Source: Echinometra lucunter (lineage: Eukaryota > Echinodermata > Echinoidea > Camarodonta > Echinometridae). Taken from it: a stretch of DNA of 64,000 nucleotides. The stretch covers positions 20,092,857-20,156,856 of the forward strand of contig CM057154.1 in assembly GCA_029962745.1 (NCBI GenBank), in the 5' to 3' direction. Below the pieces are notes generated by a model. The model did not search any database, was not told the origin of the DNA, and was given only the letters and a program-made list of their open reading frames with translations. A program made the translations under genes and the position numbers. Each line of letters starts with the position of its first letter. Position 1 is the first letter of the stretch. Below, in pieces: positions 51,000 to 61,984 of this stretch.

Positions 51000-52450
51000 A
51001 CATGTGATGAATGCACCAGGAATGGAAGATCTATTCAGGGCATTGTAAGCCAACATTGTATAGCAGATAAAAAAGAGGGGAAAAAATGGAATGATGCATT
51101 CTTTGTATCTGGGTTTGGATAAAAAGAGGGACCTTCTCTTCAAATACAGGGGATTAAATTATTCCAGTTGGCATTCATTCAATGAATCGCTCGTTCTTCT
51201 GTCCACAGTGTCTCCTACAAAGGAATTTCCTTGGGGGTTACAGCCAATATTGGCTGATAACATCTTTTGCGCAGCAGTTGAACTTGGGCTCGTTTTAGAA
51301 AATGTTCACAAAAATGATACACTATTGATATTAATGTAGACATGCTGTATTCAAATACAAAGAGGTAGCACCATTGCCATAAGGACAAACAGATCAGTAA
51401 ATATTTAATCATGGGCTTAGACTCATTAACATTATGACTACCATTCCTGAAATGGGAACTCTACAATAGCTTTGCCACCACTTGATCAACAGTTTACATG
51501 TGACAGTGTTCAATTTTTTAGAAATGTCAGGTTCAAGACAGTGCTTCTGCTGATACAGCGCAGCAATACTAAGTTTAAAGTCCCTAGTTCTCCATTTTCT
51601 AAAATGCAAAGTCTGTGTTCTTTGGTGTTTTCTAAACTTTAAACTCTGTGTTCTTCGATGACATGTACAAAGCATGTGGCAAAGCAATTGTAAATCACAA
51701 AAATCTATACAAAATAATCTAACTATATGCACTGAAGTATACATACAGATGCAAGTGAAGCTTCGTGAAACATGCTAAACACTGCGAACAGATTTGATCC
51801 AGATGCACAGTTTTGTTTTATTGGATTTTGCTTTGGTTTTGTTATGATTTCTGTAGTATTTTCATAATTCAAATTTTTTGGGCCTAAAAAGTCACATTTT
51901 CCGTGAAATTCTGTGAATTCTGTGTTCTTCCTGAATTCTGTGAAAATTTTCCGTTTTCCGTATCGCGGAAAACTGGGGACCTTATAAACTAAGCTCTTTG
52001 ATGTAAGGTGACAGCCAACATTGTAGTGACAATATCTGTACAATGTATTCATGAAGATACATTGTATATCAAACCCCCCAAAAGATGATAGAAAATGGTC
52101 TCTTAATGTCCAAGCTTGGGTTCCTAGCCATCATAAAGCATTTGGTGACAGAATCTAATTGTTTACAAACAAATCATAAATCTGCCACCTATAAAATGCA
52201 TCCCTGTGATTTGATCTTGAAAGGGAAGTGTTTTCTTTTTGTTTTTGTTTCCTTTCAGGATCATCTGCTGAAGAATCTATAAATTCTCGAGGGGGTATGC
52301 ACTGTAAATCATGGGCCAGAAGTAAAACCCTAAAGTTATGAACCTTGCACCAGCAAATGGAATTTCAAGTGTCTCTGAAAATAACATGAAATTTTAATAA
52401 TTCAAAATGTAAATCTTTTAACATCAAAATTATATATTACAAATTTCAAT
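51000..52450. other. Gene-free stretch
   Basis: AT-rich. Short repeated segments (CTGTGTTCTT at about 51609 and 51646, TTCTGTGAATTCTGTG-like at about 51908-51945) suggest a minor local repeat. No exon was supported. Confidence 0.45.
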
Positions 52451-52451
52451 A

Positions 52452-52609
52452 AGGCACCAGATCCAGAATTTTTTAAAAGGGGGAGGGCGGTCGACTTTTA
52501 GGGGTCCTAAGTATTTTCACATGTATTTTACCCTTAAATTTTGCTTTTGCTGCTTTTCAAAAGGGGGGGGGGGGGCAGCCAATTTGACAACCCCCTGGAT
52601 CCTCCCCTG
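52452..52609. mobile_element. Probable hAT-type MITE remnant with GATCCAG termini
   Basis: Right end (minus) CAGGGGAGGATCCAGGGGG is a typical hAT-like terminus. The left side has CACCAGATCCAGAATTTTTT and AAAAGGGGGAGGG, an imperfect partner. No target duplication is visible. G-runs (52562-52575) and C-runs (52615-52627) adjoin. Confidence 0.45.
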
Positions 52610-52718
52610 GGTATCCCCCCCCCCCCCGAAAGATAAAGTCCTTAATGATTCTATACAGTGTGTGTACATGTAAGTACACAGCTCTACCTCACACATTTTA
52701 CAGATCAATTTTAGACCT

Positions 52719-52864
52719 AGGCCCCCGTTTCATTATAAAACTTATTATCAGTAACAGCTGCCACATGGCAACTTTGCTCTCCGCCAATCAGATGCAAGGA
52801 TTTCGGTAGCTTATAACAGTTACTGCAACTTGCTATTGATAACAAGTTTAATGAAACGGGGCCC
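52719..52864. mobile_element. ~146-bp MITE, GGGCCCCGTTTCRTAAAAC termini (copy 2)
   Basis: Starts GGCCCCCGTTTCATTATAAA and ends AATGAAACGGGGCCC. It shares GCCAATCAGATGCAAGGATT and TAGCTTATAACAGTTA with the element at 2653-2800 in the same orientation. The two copies are about 50 kb apart and diverged by scattered substitutions. Confidence 0.75.
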
Positions 52865-54080
52865 AGGTTGTATTCTTGAGTAATGAATTTAATTTCTTTT
52901 GTCTATTTATCCAAATTTTCTAGACATGCAAGAATAGAAAAGGATGATTGCCCACCCTTCTTTGACATACAGGCGCATTCACGTACTTTGTCACAGTGCA
53001 CTACACAAATGAATGTAGACAACACACTACCTGAAGCAAAAAATTCACAAAAATTGGGCTAGTGTCTCCTGTTTGAGTGAAACAAAGGAGCCAGTAGATT
53101 CTATCGAAGCACCTTTAAGGGGGTGACCCTAACATCTATTCACAAAGCTCTCTGCCCCAAAAAGGACGAGTATAAAAACTATTTAGATAGCTTGCTAAAA
53201 AAAAAAAATAATAATAATAAAGATCCAAATGCAAGAAGTCTGGCAAATATTAAACTCACTAAAATGTCAAGTTTATTGACCATCAAAACTTGCTGAGAGG
53301 GTTTATTGCCATGATTTGAAACCATTAAACTTGAATTTTCTTGATAAGAAACTATAAAGTGACCAGTACACCAACTGTCTCTGGAGTTTACTATAAATCA
53401 AATTAACTACAACATTGACAGACATATAGCACCTGTAAAAACCATAGGCTTAACTAATTGTCTTCTAAGTCATGACCTTCTTGAAGGGGCATTGCACCTT
53501 GGGTGCTACAAATACATAAAGTTGGCATGCAGTAAACAGAAATAATTGCAGCCTTCTGTGGTGTGATGCAATGAAGGGCTGTGTCATTTTGCTGATGTAT
53601 TTGTTTATCAAACAATACACCACTTTGAAATTAAATCAGCAGTTTCATTTAATCCTTAAACCCTACAAACACCACTAGAAAATTACAGAGGCTATAGCTC
53701 CAGTGTTTCTCTAATCTGTTAGTGATGTCATACCAAAAAAACTATACTTCAAGGAAAAGTAAGTGATGTTTTTCCACACTTTGGACAGGTTTATTCACAA
53801 ACAAACAAACAAACAAAAACAAACAGCCATAATGATCAGTAAATTGGATGGCAGAGCAAAGTCTAGAGAGGTATACTGCACAAACAGTTCCTGGTCAAAA
53901 CTTGAATGATTTGGGGGGAGCTGAAATGGGCATATTTTATATGGGTAATTAGAGACTTTTATTACCCCTTTAAATGCCAACCTACAATATCTGGGCCATG
54001 TCACTGATGTCCTGAGTGAACTTGAGAGAGTTATGAAGACACAGAGATTGGAAACATAATGGTATAACATTCTCATTACA
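52865..54080. other. Gene-free stretch
   Basis: AT-rich with a short (AAT)n near 53208-53220 and a (CAAA)n near 53800-53825. No exon was recognised. Confidence 0.5.
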
Positions 54081-54510
54081 GGGAAAGTCCACCTCAGAAG
54101 TTTCACTGTTTCAATAAAAGGAGTTAAATTTGAACAGCATTTAAAAAAAGAAATGAGCAAAATCGGTCAAAGAATAAGAAAATTACACTCATTTACATTT
54201 TCTAGTAAATTACTCTCGGCTCTACAAATTGGCAACACTGATGACATCATATGCGAGCAGCTCTCCATTCACTTTGTACATGTACATGACATTTCACATT
54301 TTCTCAATTTTCTTGGAAGTTACACATTTTCTCACCCCATAATCAAAGTATGTTATTTAAAAAGCAATTCTTCTGAACATACACTGTACATGGACTATGG
54401 GGGTTAAAAAATGTGTAACTTCCAAGAAAATTGAGAAAATGTGAAATTTCATGTATACATGAAATACAAAGTGAATGGAGAGCTGCTCGCATATATGGCA
54501 AATCAAACTA
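54081..54510. mobile_element. Decayed long-TIR element related in layout to 36222-36800
   Basis: Inverted arms at about 54244-54345 and 54404-54505 share GCGAGCAGCTCTCCATTCAC and TTTTCTCAATTTTCTTGGAA. To their left lie GAGCAAAATCGGTC and GGCAACACTGATGACATCAT, echoing the order of motifs in the element at 36222-36800. The right outer part of the arm is missing, so it is truncated. Confidence 0.6.
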
Positions 54511-55411
54511 TTCAAAACCATTCTTTTTTTCTTTTTTTTTTCATTAATTTGGTATAAAGAGGTACACTGCATATTGTTGCCATCCTATTCAGATTACAAG
54601 GCACCATTCTCAATTAAACATTAACCCATTGGGTACGGGAACCAGGTGGTCCACTGTACTAAGTCTATCGGAATTTGAGAAAACGATAGTCAACAGGTTA
54701 AATCTACATCTACATCATGGTTAGTTACAATGTATAGGGTTTTGTAGCTTATTCAGCCAAAATTCATGTCAATTATCTTGATTCAGAACATTTTTCTAAA
54801 AAATAAGATTCATGCTATTTCTACTGATCAGTCAACAAACTTTTGAAATGCAAATAGGGTTTCCCCAATATTCCCTTCTACATGTGCCAATCATGTTTAA
54901 GGACATGCAGTTAATTATACACTAAGAACATGTAATGCTTTATTTAATGTTATAAATTGCCACACAGGTTCATTTACAGAGCTTCTACACGTATCACATA
55001 AACAATCAATGCAAGCAGATTTGTTTACTTCAGGAGAACAACACCCATAAACAGGGTCAAAATTGTTGTAATTGTCAAAATATTTCATAACCGTAGAAGT
55101 AGATCAGCTAGCAAGATAAGATTGTCAAAGTGCGATCTCTGGGTGCCCACTTGGCGCATTGAAGTTGCATGACTGATCCTCCTAAATATACAAGTTCTAA
55201 CTCTCGATGGGTACTTTGTAAATAAGAAAACAGTTTGTGTATACATATCCTGAATCTGTTTCAAACTAAAAATGGATTCAATGTCCTACATAATAAACAG
55301 TGCAGGACATGTACAGGAAGTTGTCTTTTAAGCCAATAAATAGTTTTCGTATGACTTTGTGGCCTGTGCATTATCAATTGCAGTTTGTGGAGAAATTGTG
55401 ATGTACTGCAC
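54511..55411. other. Gene-free stretch
   Basis: AT-rich, with a 70-bp segment at 54624-54699 bounded by TTAACCCATTGGG and CAACAGGTTAA that loosely echoes TTAA-type termini. No gene. Confidence 0.4.
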
Positions 55412-55419
55412 CTTATTCA

Positions 55420-55858
55420 CAGAGCTGCCAACCCGAACTGGAAAAAAATCCTTTTCTGTACTTCTTTTTATCCTATTTTCATGCCCAAAATCCTATTTTT
55501 GCATGAAAATTAAAAAAATACAACAGTGTGATTCCTCTTTCACTCTCTATGATATCCTAAAGAAAATGAAATATTAATAATATGTATGACTTACTTAATT
55601 ATTTTGATCCTAACTCTTCTACAATGCACTTCTTTTATTGAAAATGATCTACAGTACAAAATACACAGGTAGAGTACACCGAGCATTGGGGTAAACTTAA
55701 ATGTTGATAATAGAACATGAAAATAATATAAAATAAAGGTAATAAAGAATCAATGTCAGAACTTTCAAAAATCCTATTTTCATGGGAAAAATCCCATTGT
55801 CATATTCCCTCAAAAAATCCTACTAAACAGGATAAAATTCTACTACTTGGCAGCTCTG
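55420..55858. mobile_element. 439-bp MITE with CAGAGCTGCCAA termini
   Basis: Perfect 12-bp inverted termini CAGAGCTGCCAA / TTGGCAGCTCTG, flanked by TATTCA (55414-55419 and 55859-55864). Several AAAATCCTATTTTCATG-like motifs lie inside both ends. The GCTGCCAAC terminus and the subterminal motif clusters resemble the 2.4-kb element at 6566-8942, suggesting the same superfamily. Confidence 0.75.
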
Positions 55859-55866
55859 TATTCATC

Positions 55867-57170
55867 ACATTTGGAAATCAAAGTACACAATGGTACAATG
55901 TAGTTGCTTTTGTTTGAATCTTTATATGCATTATTGAAATCTTTTAATTGACTTTTATCGTTAACGCACATGAAGGTCTCTGATATCAATGAAAATCTCA
56001 TTACAAAGTTAAAATGCAAATGAAAGATTCCCACAAAAAATTACAGGATGAAATCCGATGAATAAATATTCTCAGAGTCTTGAAAGGTGTCAATCAGATC
56101 AGAGTGACAGATACAAGGCTATGATGAAAGAACAAAAATAAGAGGAATGTACTAAAAATGGATTACGATAAGGAAGACTACATTTCTTTAATGATTTAAT
56201 TGGCTTTCCCGGGGGTAATCTTTCCTGATAATCTCATAATTATGTGTCAGTCAAATCGATTCATTACCCATCCGGTTATGATTCTACACAGAGAGCTGCA
56301 GGGCTATATACAGCTTGTACATCACTGGTTGATATTACACTCCTTCATGTATATATTCATTATGAATGATAACCATTCTTGAGGTGTGCCCGACATGGCA
56401 ATTTCATAATACCCAATCAGGCATTTGCAATGTTTGGAGGCAGTCAAATTGAATTTTCTCACACTTCCATCTGACAGAGATTCAAAAATTGGGAGAACAT
56501 TACAAACCACCCTAAATCATTAATAATTTATTGATCTATTATCATGGTCCATGCTTAAAGTGTTAGTGCCCATTACAGCATAAATCAATGGGGATGTTCT
56601 GCACTGCAGCACTTTGACTTAAGGATCATGTCTGATTCTTCTTCAAACAAAAGAATTGCTAGAATGAAATAGATTTTCTAGTAGGAGATAATCAATAGCT
56701 CCAACGCTTCCTGCACTAAAGAGAAGCGCAATTAGGGGGCTTTTACACACAGTTTAGTATTGACAGTTTGTCCTATTTTCGTCCTATATATGTCAGGTCG
56801 TTGATTCTGATTGAAGTACATGTAAACAATATCAACGGTTCTGATATTAGACATTGAAAACAAATGTATTCAATTTCTCCTCCTTCATCTTAATTCAAGT
56901 GATTGCATATAAATCATGTACAGATGTGCAAACTAGTACACAGTAAGATTATGTTACTATCACTTTAAAAAGAGCAGTATCTAATCACCTTATTTTTTCT
57001 AGCATCAGAATACTTTTGTATCTTTCCATTTTGTTTAAATCAATAAAGAAAAAAAAAACAATGACTTGTATAAATATGCCAGTTATTAGACATTTGCATA
57101 ACTTATAGTGCGCATATTTGTAAAATTACCATATGTACTCAACAATTGTTGCTCCAGGCATGGTTCTTAC
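55867..57170. other. Gene-free stretch
   Basis: AT-rich unique-looking DNA; no exon, RNA gene or repeat ends recognised. Confidence 0.5.
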
Positions 57171-57174
57171 TTCT

Positions 57175-57980
57175 TTTGTTTTGAATTCTCTGTTTCTTTT
57201 AAGCCTGAATAAAGAGGAATGCACTTTTATGTAAAGAAGTGCCTCACTCTACACAAGTTACACAGATATATATTGAAGCAACAATCTGAAGTAGCTCCAG
57301 GAAGAAGAAAAAAAAAAATCGATACTTTTTATTTGGAGCTTTCTCACGATGAATTGTCATTCGTAACAGATATTATCAAACATTTATTCAAAGCAAAATC
57401 AAATACATGTCCTTTTCTGAATACATTTTCTCACTTTGACTGGTGGAATATTGATGAACTTATCGCTCCAACAAAACCATGAAACTTAGATCTTTCATTC
57501 TTTACAATCATCTATGATTGTAGCAAACTTGCATCAGGAAGTACACACTTTCATTTAACACAATCTGTTTGTTTTTTTCTTCAGCTCTTAATTTCATATT
57601 TCCTTTGGTTCTGTTTTACACCCAAGTAAAAAGAATGCTCCTGTGTATAAAAGAAATGTCTCATTCCACTCAAACTGTACAGGTACATGTATGTACAAAG
57701 TACAGTACAAGTACACTATTATAGTCAATCTGAAATAACTCAAGGTCAAAATACTATATATATATTTTTTTTTCATTTTGAGGCTTCTCACAATACATGG
57801 TACTGTGTATTTATAACAGATATTATCAAACATGTGGTAAATCAAATAGTCATTTTCGGAAAACAATTTCACACCTCGACTGATGATTATTGACAAACCC
57901 ATCACTTTAACAAAGCTTTGAAACTTTGGTCTCTGATTGTAGCAAATTTGCATGAAGAAGTACAAACTTTGATAATTTTT
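57175..57980 (+). repeat. Diverged local tandem duplication, ~390-bp units
   Basis: 57175-57555 and 57585-57980 share an ordered series of blocks: GAATGC near the start, GTAACAGATATTATCAAACAT versus ATAACAGATATTATCAAACATG, GACTG-TG--AT-TTGA, ATGAAAC/TTTGAAACTT and GATTGTAGCAAA-TTGCAT. Substitutions and gaps are frequent, so the duplication is old. Confidence 0.75.
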
Positions 57981-58480
57981 CAGTCAACAGTGTCCGTTGC
58001 TCTGGGAACGAAGAGGAGAAAGAGATAAGTGCACAAGGTCTAAAGATCGTTGCATGATTCAATAATGTGTGTGATGAAATTTGGACAATGATGTCAGTTA
58101 AACTGCACTTTTAAAACGAATGACTGGCAGGATAGTGTTCAGGTTTAATGTCCAAGCTCTACATGAACATGTACGTTCAAGATGTGTTTGTTTTTTCTTT
58201 ATTTCCTCAGAGTACAATATCATTTTAGATTGAATTTGTTCACTCAACATTTATAAGAAAGGGATGAGCAAAAAACAATTTACATGGACATACATGTACA
58301 TGTACATGCTATTTACACAGTATGGTTTCTTTGGACTGAAATATACTAAAAATTCTTCCTTTACTGTATCTGATCTGACAACTCCCCCCCCCCCCCCCTA
58401 TATCTCTCTCTCATGCTCTCTCTAGCTCCTCTACTCTCGTCTTCTCTCTCTATCGATCTCGATGCTCTCTCTCTCTCTCC

Positions 58481-58530
<50 letters not shown>

Positions 58531-60140
58531 GTCAACTTGTGAACTTCCCTGTGTTGTGAATTAGCTTCTCAAAAATAATTCTTCAAAAATGGGTCAAGTA
58601 ATTGAAAGCAATAATAATGCATTTTTAACAAAATCTCTACCTTGGCTCCAATGCTACATGTACATAAACAAATAAGCAGAAAGGTGGAATAATAACTCAA
58701 GCAAAAAAGGTCAAAGGGTCATCTAAAGCTGCACACGTAATGGCTTACAGTTTGAAGAAATGGGGAAAAAGATTCAGGACGAATCCAGAATATCAATGAG
58801 CTCATTAGAATGTATGAAGCATTGTTTGCAGATTCTGTTGGAAACCTTAAACCCACAAGAAAATGCTTACTCTGCCCTCCTGGAAAGGCTGAAAACAGTG
58901 TCCCCATTTCATCCACAATTTATCCTGAACGGAATTAATGCAAGAACCTGATTTTTACCTCTGTATGTAAATTTCATCCCACAACAAATGTTAAAGAGCT
59001 AATTCCATTCAAACTAAAAACAAGCTGTAGGGTATTATGTATGTAAATTTGTCCTGCAGTGAAATGACTGTTTAAATTCAGATAAATCTGAGTATTAAAA
59101 AGACTTGTTATAGAAAGAATCTAACATTTTGAAGAATTAAAGAATACATGTAAATGGCTACTTGAAATAAACGGCACTGTGTCCAGTGTTCACTAACTCC
59201 TCCCTCTCTCGCCTAACCTGTTTTATTACTAAAACTCTATATGTGTATTTCATACATACATGTACATGTACATTTACATGTAGTTTCTAATTGCACACTA
59301 TACAACAAATACCACCATGTGCATGTATCTCTCAAGCACAAGTCAAAAGTAGAGTACAGGTATGTATTTTTTCAGATTTTCAATGACAGACACAAAATTT
59401 CTAGTGCCCACCCTCCCCGATTCTTGTTGCACCTTCTCTGCCCTTCCCAAAGATAGAGAGAGAGAAAGGTCTAACAAGCCTATACAGTTTGTAAGGGTGT
59501 CCCCTTTAGGCAAAGGGTCATTACCACGGTAACGTGTATAAACGCTGCTCAATATGTGTTCACTTTTTTACGAGCAGTGGCAGAGGGCTGTCGCTCTGGG
59601 CGCAAGTCTGTGCCAGCAGATATGGTACGGGTCACATGCCTCTCGCTACTGTTACATTGTATGGGGTGGAGTTAGACTTAGAGAGAGATTGGGCAATTTG
59701 ATTATGACGAAAGGAGACTACTGTGATATGTCTGAACTAAAATATATTTATGGATGTCTGTACAAACAGTCTGTAGGTGTGGAATTTCTTTGATTCAGCG
59801 AGGACCATGGACTCAAAAGTAAAGAATGAACATGAGACAATCAAATGTGATGTCTGATGTTTTGTCATTGGGATGGTTTCTGTTTTTCGATGGCGAAAAT
59901 CCTTGTTAGTTTAGATAAGGAAGTAGTCATACAGAAAAATTGTTTTACAACACTGCATCAATACGTAGATTGTTCCCTTGCACATTAGTAATACAAGCTT
60001 CATAAGTTACAGCATTTTATAGTCACTGGGGACATTTTGTTCTATCCTTTGTCATGTACATTTGTATGTTGGTTGTGACTAGTACAGTACAGACAGCAGA
60101 TACTGCTTCTGCTCCTGCACTTGTCTTCTTGTCTTTGATG
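57981..60140. other. Gene-free stretch with a pyrimidine microsatellite
   Basis: A C-run and (CT)n array lie at 58384-58528. TACATGTACATG palindromes occur near 58290-58310 and 59258-59275. A plus frame at 59554-59793 has no splice support. Confidence 0.5.
58384..58528 (+). repeat. C-run followed by (CT)n microsatellite
   Basis: About 16 C residues, then irregular CTCT with a pure (CT)n stretch at about 58486-58528. Confidence 0.9.
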
Positions 60141-60144
60141 TTAA

Positions 60145-60464
60145 AGACGCTAGGTCGTGGGCTTTCATGGGGAATTTGACACCATGGGTGCTTACCCAGT
60201 AACAGGTGTTGTCCATCACTGTGAGTTTTATGACCAACAGACCTTATGTAATGCTCTGTATACTTCACCCTTTCCCCATATGGCAAAGTCATTATCTAAC
60301 TTTCCCTGGCCCGAGAATGCCCGAAGCAGGCCGAAGAATGTTTGTGGTGGGACAGCTTGTTTTGCTGTGCTCCAGAAATGTAGCTCTATTACAGGTATTT
60401 TTCACAAAGTCTGGTGTCAGCAAATTATGATCCATTCCCCATGAAAGCCCACGACCTAGCGTCT
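60145..60464. mobile_element. 320-bp TTAA element with 31-bp perfect TIR
   Basis: TTAA at 60141-60144 and 60465-60468 flanks termini beginning AGACGCTAGGTCGTGGGCTT. The inverted repeats are identical over 31 bp (60145-60175 with 60434-60464). The high terminal identity suggests a young insertion. The interior encodes no recognised protein. piggyBac-like by target; TA-targeting families are an alternative. Confidence 0.85.
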
Positions 60465-60702
60465 TTAATCTTCATCTAAAACTGAGAGGAAACTAAGGAA
60501 ACAGGTATGGCAGAAAAAATGTGTGAATCACAAATCCGAAGGCAACAGTGAAGAGAAAAAGCAGTCACCTGAATGGCTTAAGACTCGTCCACATACTCAA
60601 ACAGTACATGTACAGTATGAAGCAGAAAACCCCCGCCTTTTTTGTGTGAAAATCAATGGTACATACGAGGCGGGAGAAAACCGCCAAGGCATAAGGTGCA
60701 TC

Positions 60703-60822
60703 TTTGTCTACTGGCGACAAAATGGGGTGGACCAAATTCTCATAAAGTTAGCACAAAATATGATGTCACGATTCTGTCTGCTTAGGCTTAAACTATTACT
60801 GACGTGTTGATTCGCATCTCAT
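60703..60822 (+). mobile_element. Diverged fragment related to the 32-kb TIR element
   Basis: The stretch TCATAAAGTTAGCACAAAAT through GATGTCACGATTCTGTCTGC to ACTGACGTGTTGATTCGCAT matches, with substitutions and gaps, the left internal part of the element at 32139-33044 (about 32200-32335). Ends were not recognised, so this is a partial copy. Confidence 0.5.
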
Positions 60823-61361
60823 TTTCATACATGTAAGTGGCACAGTAAAAAAGGACCTTGGGGGTTTACTGTAGGGCGTTTGCCTGCTACAAATTATGTG
60901 AACAAGCGTTGAAACATAGCCATGAAGTAATGGGCGGGTCCAATGTACGTCCCTCATGGTACTGACTACACAAATTTTAAATCTGATGGAGTTATTACTG
61001 ATAATTGTAGGACAGAGATTTACCAGATACATGTACCTTGCACTTGACAAATGTGCTCTTTACCACTAATGAAGTCAGCATGAATCAAAAGAGCCATTTG
61101 GGGGAAAAGCGGTCTAGTTTGGCTGTCATTAATATGCCACCTGTCATATCCACTGATCACAAAGGTTTCACGCACAGTTAGAAAATGTCGGAGTTCATTT
61201 GGTGTGATTGGTGTAATGGAGCCTTAGAAACAACTTCATAGGAATATTCTTTATGCTCTCTGTTTACGGTTATGGAACAAGCAGAGTAATAAATGAAAGT
61301 TTGTATAAAAGTATCTTTGTTGTACTAAGTAAATGTTATGGTTTAACTACTAAAAATGCGC

Positions 61362-61419
61362 ACGTGCACACGCACACACCTGCACATACACATATACACA
61401 CACACACATACACACACAA
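61362..61419 (+). repeat. (CA)n microsatellite
   Basis: CACACA/TACACA dinucleotide array about 150 bp inside the donor-side intron of the TTC28 exon. Confidence 0.9.
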
Positions 61420-61570
61420 TGATGGGAAACACAAGCTGATCTTCCTCTGCAACAAGAATGCCAGGGAAGTCCTACATCAAATTTGCAAAAATATATGCTT
61501 TTGTTTTCCATCTGCTAAGCAGAGGAAAACAGATATCTTGGAAATACTTTTTTTCAGTAAAAATTCCTAC

Positions 61571-61978
61571 CTTTGGCCACTTTGGATTTAGTTCCCTCGC
61601 CTTTATCGCATCTGTGAGCGCCCTCTCGTAATCCTTCAGCTTCACATGCGCTGCTGAACGGTTACTGTACAATATATGATTGGCTGGATCCAGGTCCAGC
61701 GCTTCAGTGTAGAGGCGTATGGCTCGCTGGAAATCAGCGTTCTGACACGCCTCGTTACTCTGCCGCACCTTCTCCTGGAACAACGCCCTTTTGTCCGACA
61801 TGGGGAGATGCATGTTTGCCGCCGGTGTTGCGGTGGGGATGTTCATTGTTGCTGTGGTAGTGGCGGTGGCTGTGGCAGCAATGCTGGGAAGACTGGTGTT
61901 GCTATTGCTGTTGGAGCTGTTGTTGGAGTCGCGGCTGGTGGTGCTGACATCGTCGTGTGTCTCGCCAGAAGAGGACTT
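61571..61978 (-). CDS. TTC28: TTC28 internal exon with first TPR repeats
   Basis: The 136-codon exon is open in phase 0 and has a strong acceptor on its right (pyrimidine tract then TCTTCTGCAG, reading minus) and a GTAGGA donor on its left. Residues 1-60 are a Ser/Thr/Asn/Ala low-complexity linker. Residues 61-136 form about two tetratricopeptide repeats with the signatures EKVRQSNEAC, LYSNRSAAHVKL and ARELNPKWPK. These match my recollection of vertebrate TTC28 very closely, including the exon border directly after NPKWPK. TTC28 is a very large TPR/CHAT-domain scaffold protein linked to midzone microtubules and cytokinesis. An ATG lies just before SDKRALF, but the good acceptor argues for an internal exon with an earlier exon to the right, outside the window or missed. 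The next conserved exon (expected to start AYFRQG) was not found to the left, implying a very long intron. Confidence 0.9.
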
Positions 61979-61984
61979 CTGCAG

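Larger units (their letters stand above)
1..61570 (-). other. Presumed long TTC28 intron (or intron plus nested gene)
   Basis: To the left of the TTC28 donor at 61570, down to the window edge, no exon encoding the next TTC28 TPR segments is visible on the minus strand. The stretch is AT-rich with dense transposon remnants, microsatellites and scattered open frames of random length. Human TTC28 is known to have very large introns, so one intron longer than 61 kb is plausible. The call is inference: a diverged exon or a separate gene may be hidden here, and the candidate exon at 39814-40011 is the best such case. Confidence 0.5.

Noticed and set aside
54624..54699. 76-bp segment bounded by TTAA sites resembling a tiny TTAA element
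   Set aside because: The termini do not match as inverted repeats, and TTAA is common in AT-rich DNA.
59554..59793. 79-codon plus frame with Trp/Tyr/Cys content
   Set aside because: No splice signals or similarity recognised; length is within chance.
60157..60444. 95-codon plus frame inside the TTAA element
   Set aside because: Too short and not transposase-like; most of it lies between the inverted termini of a 320-bp MITE.
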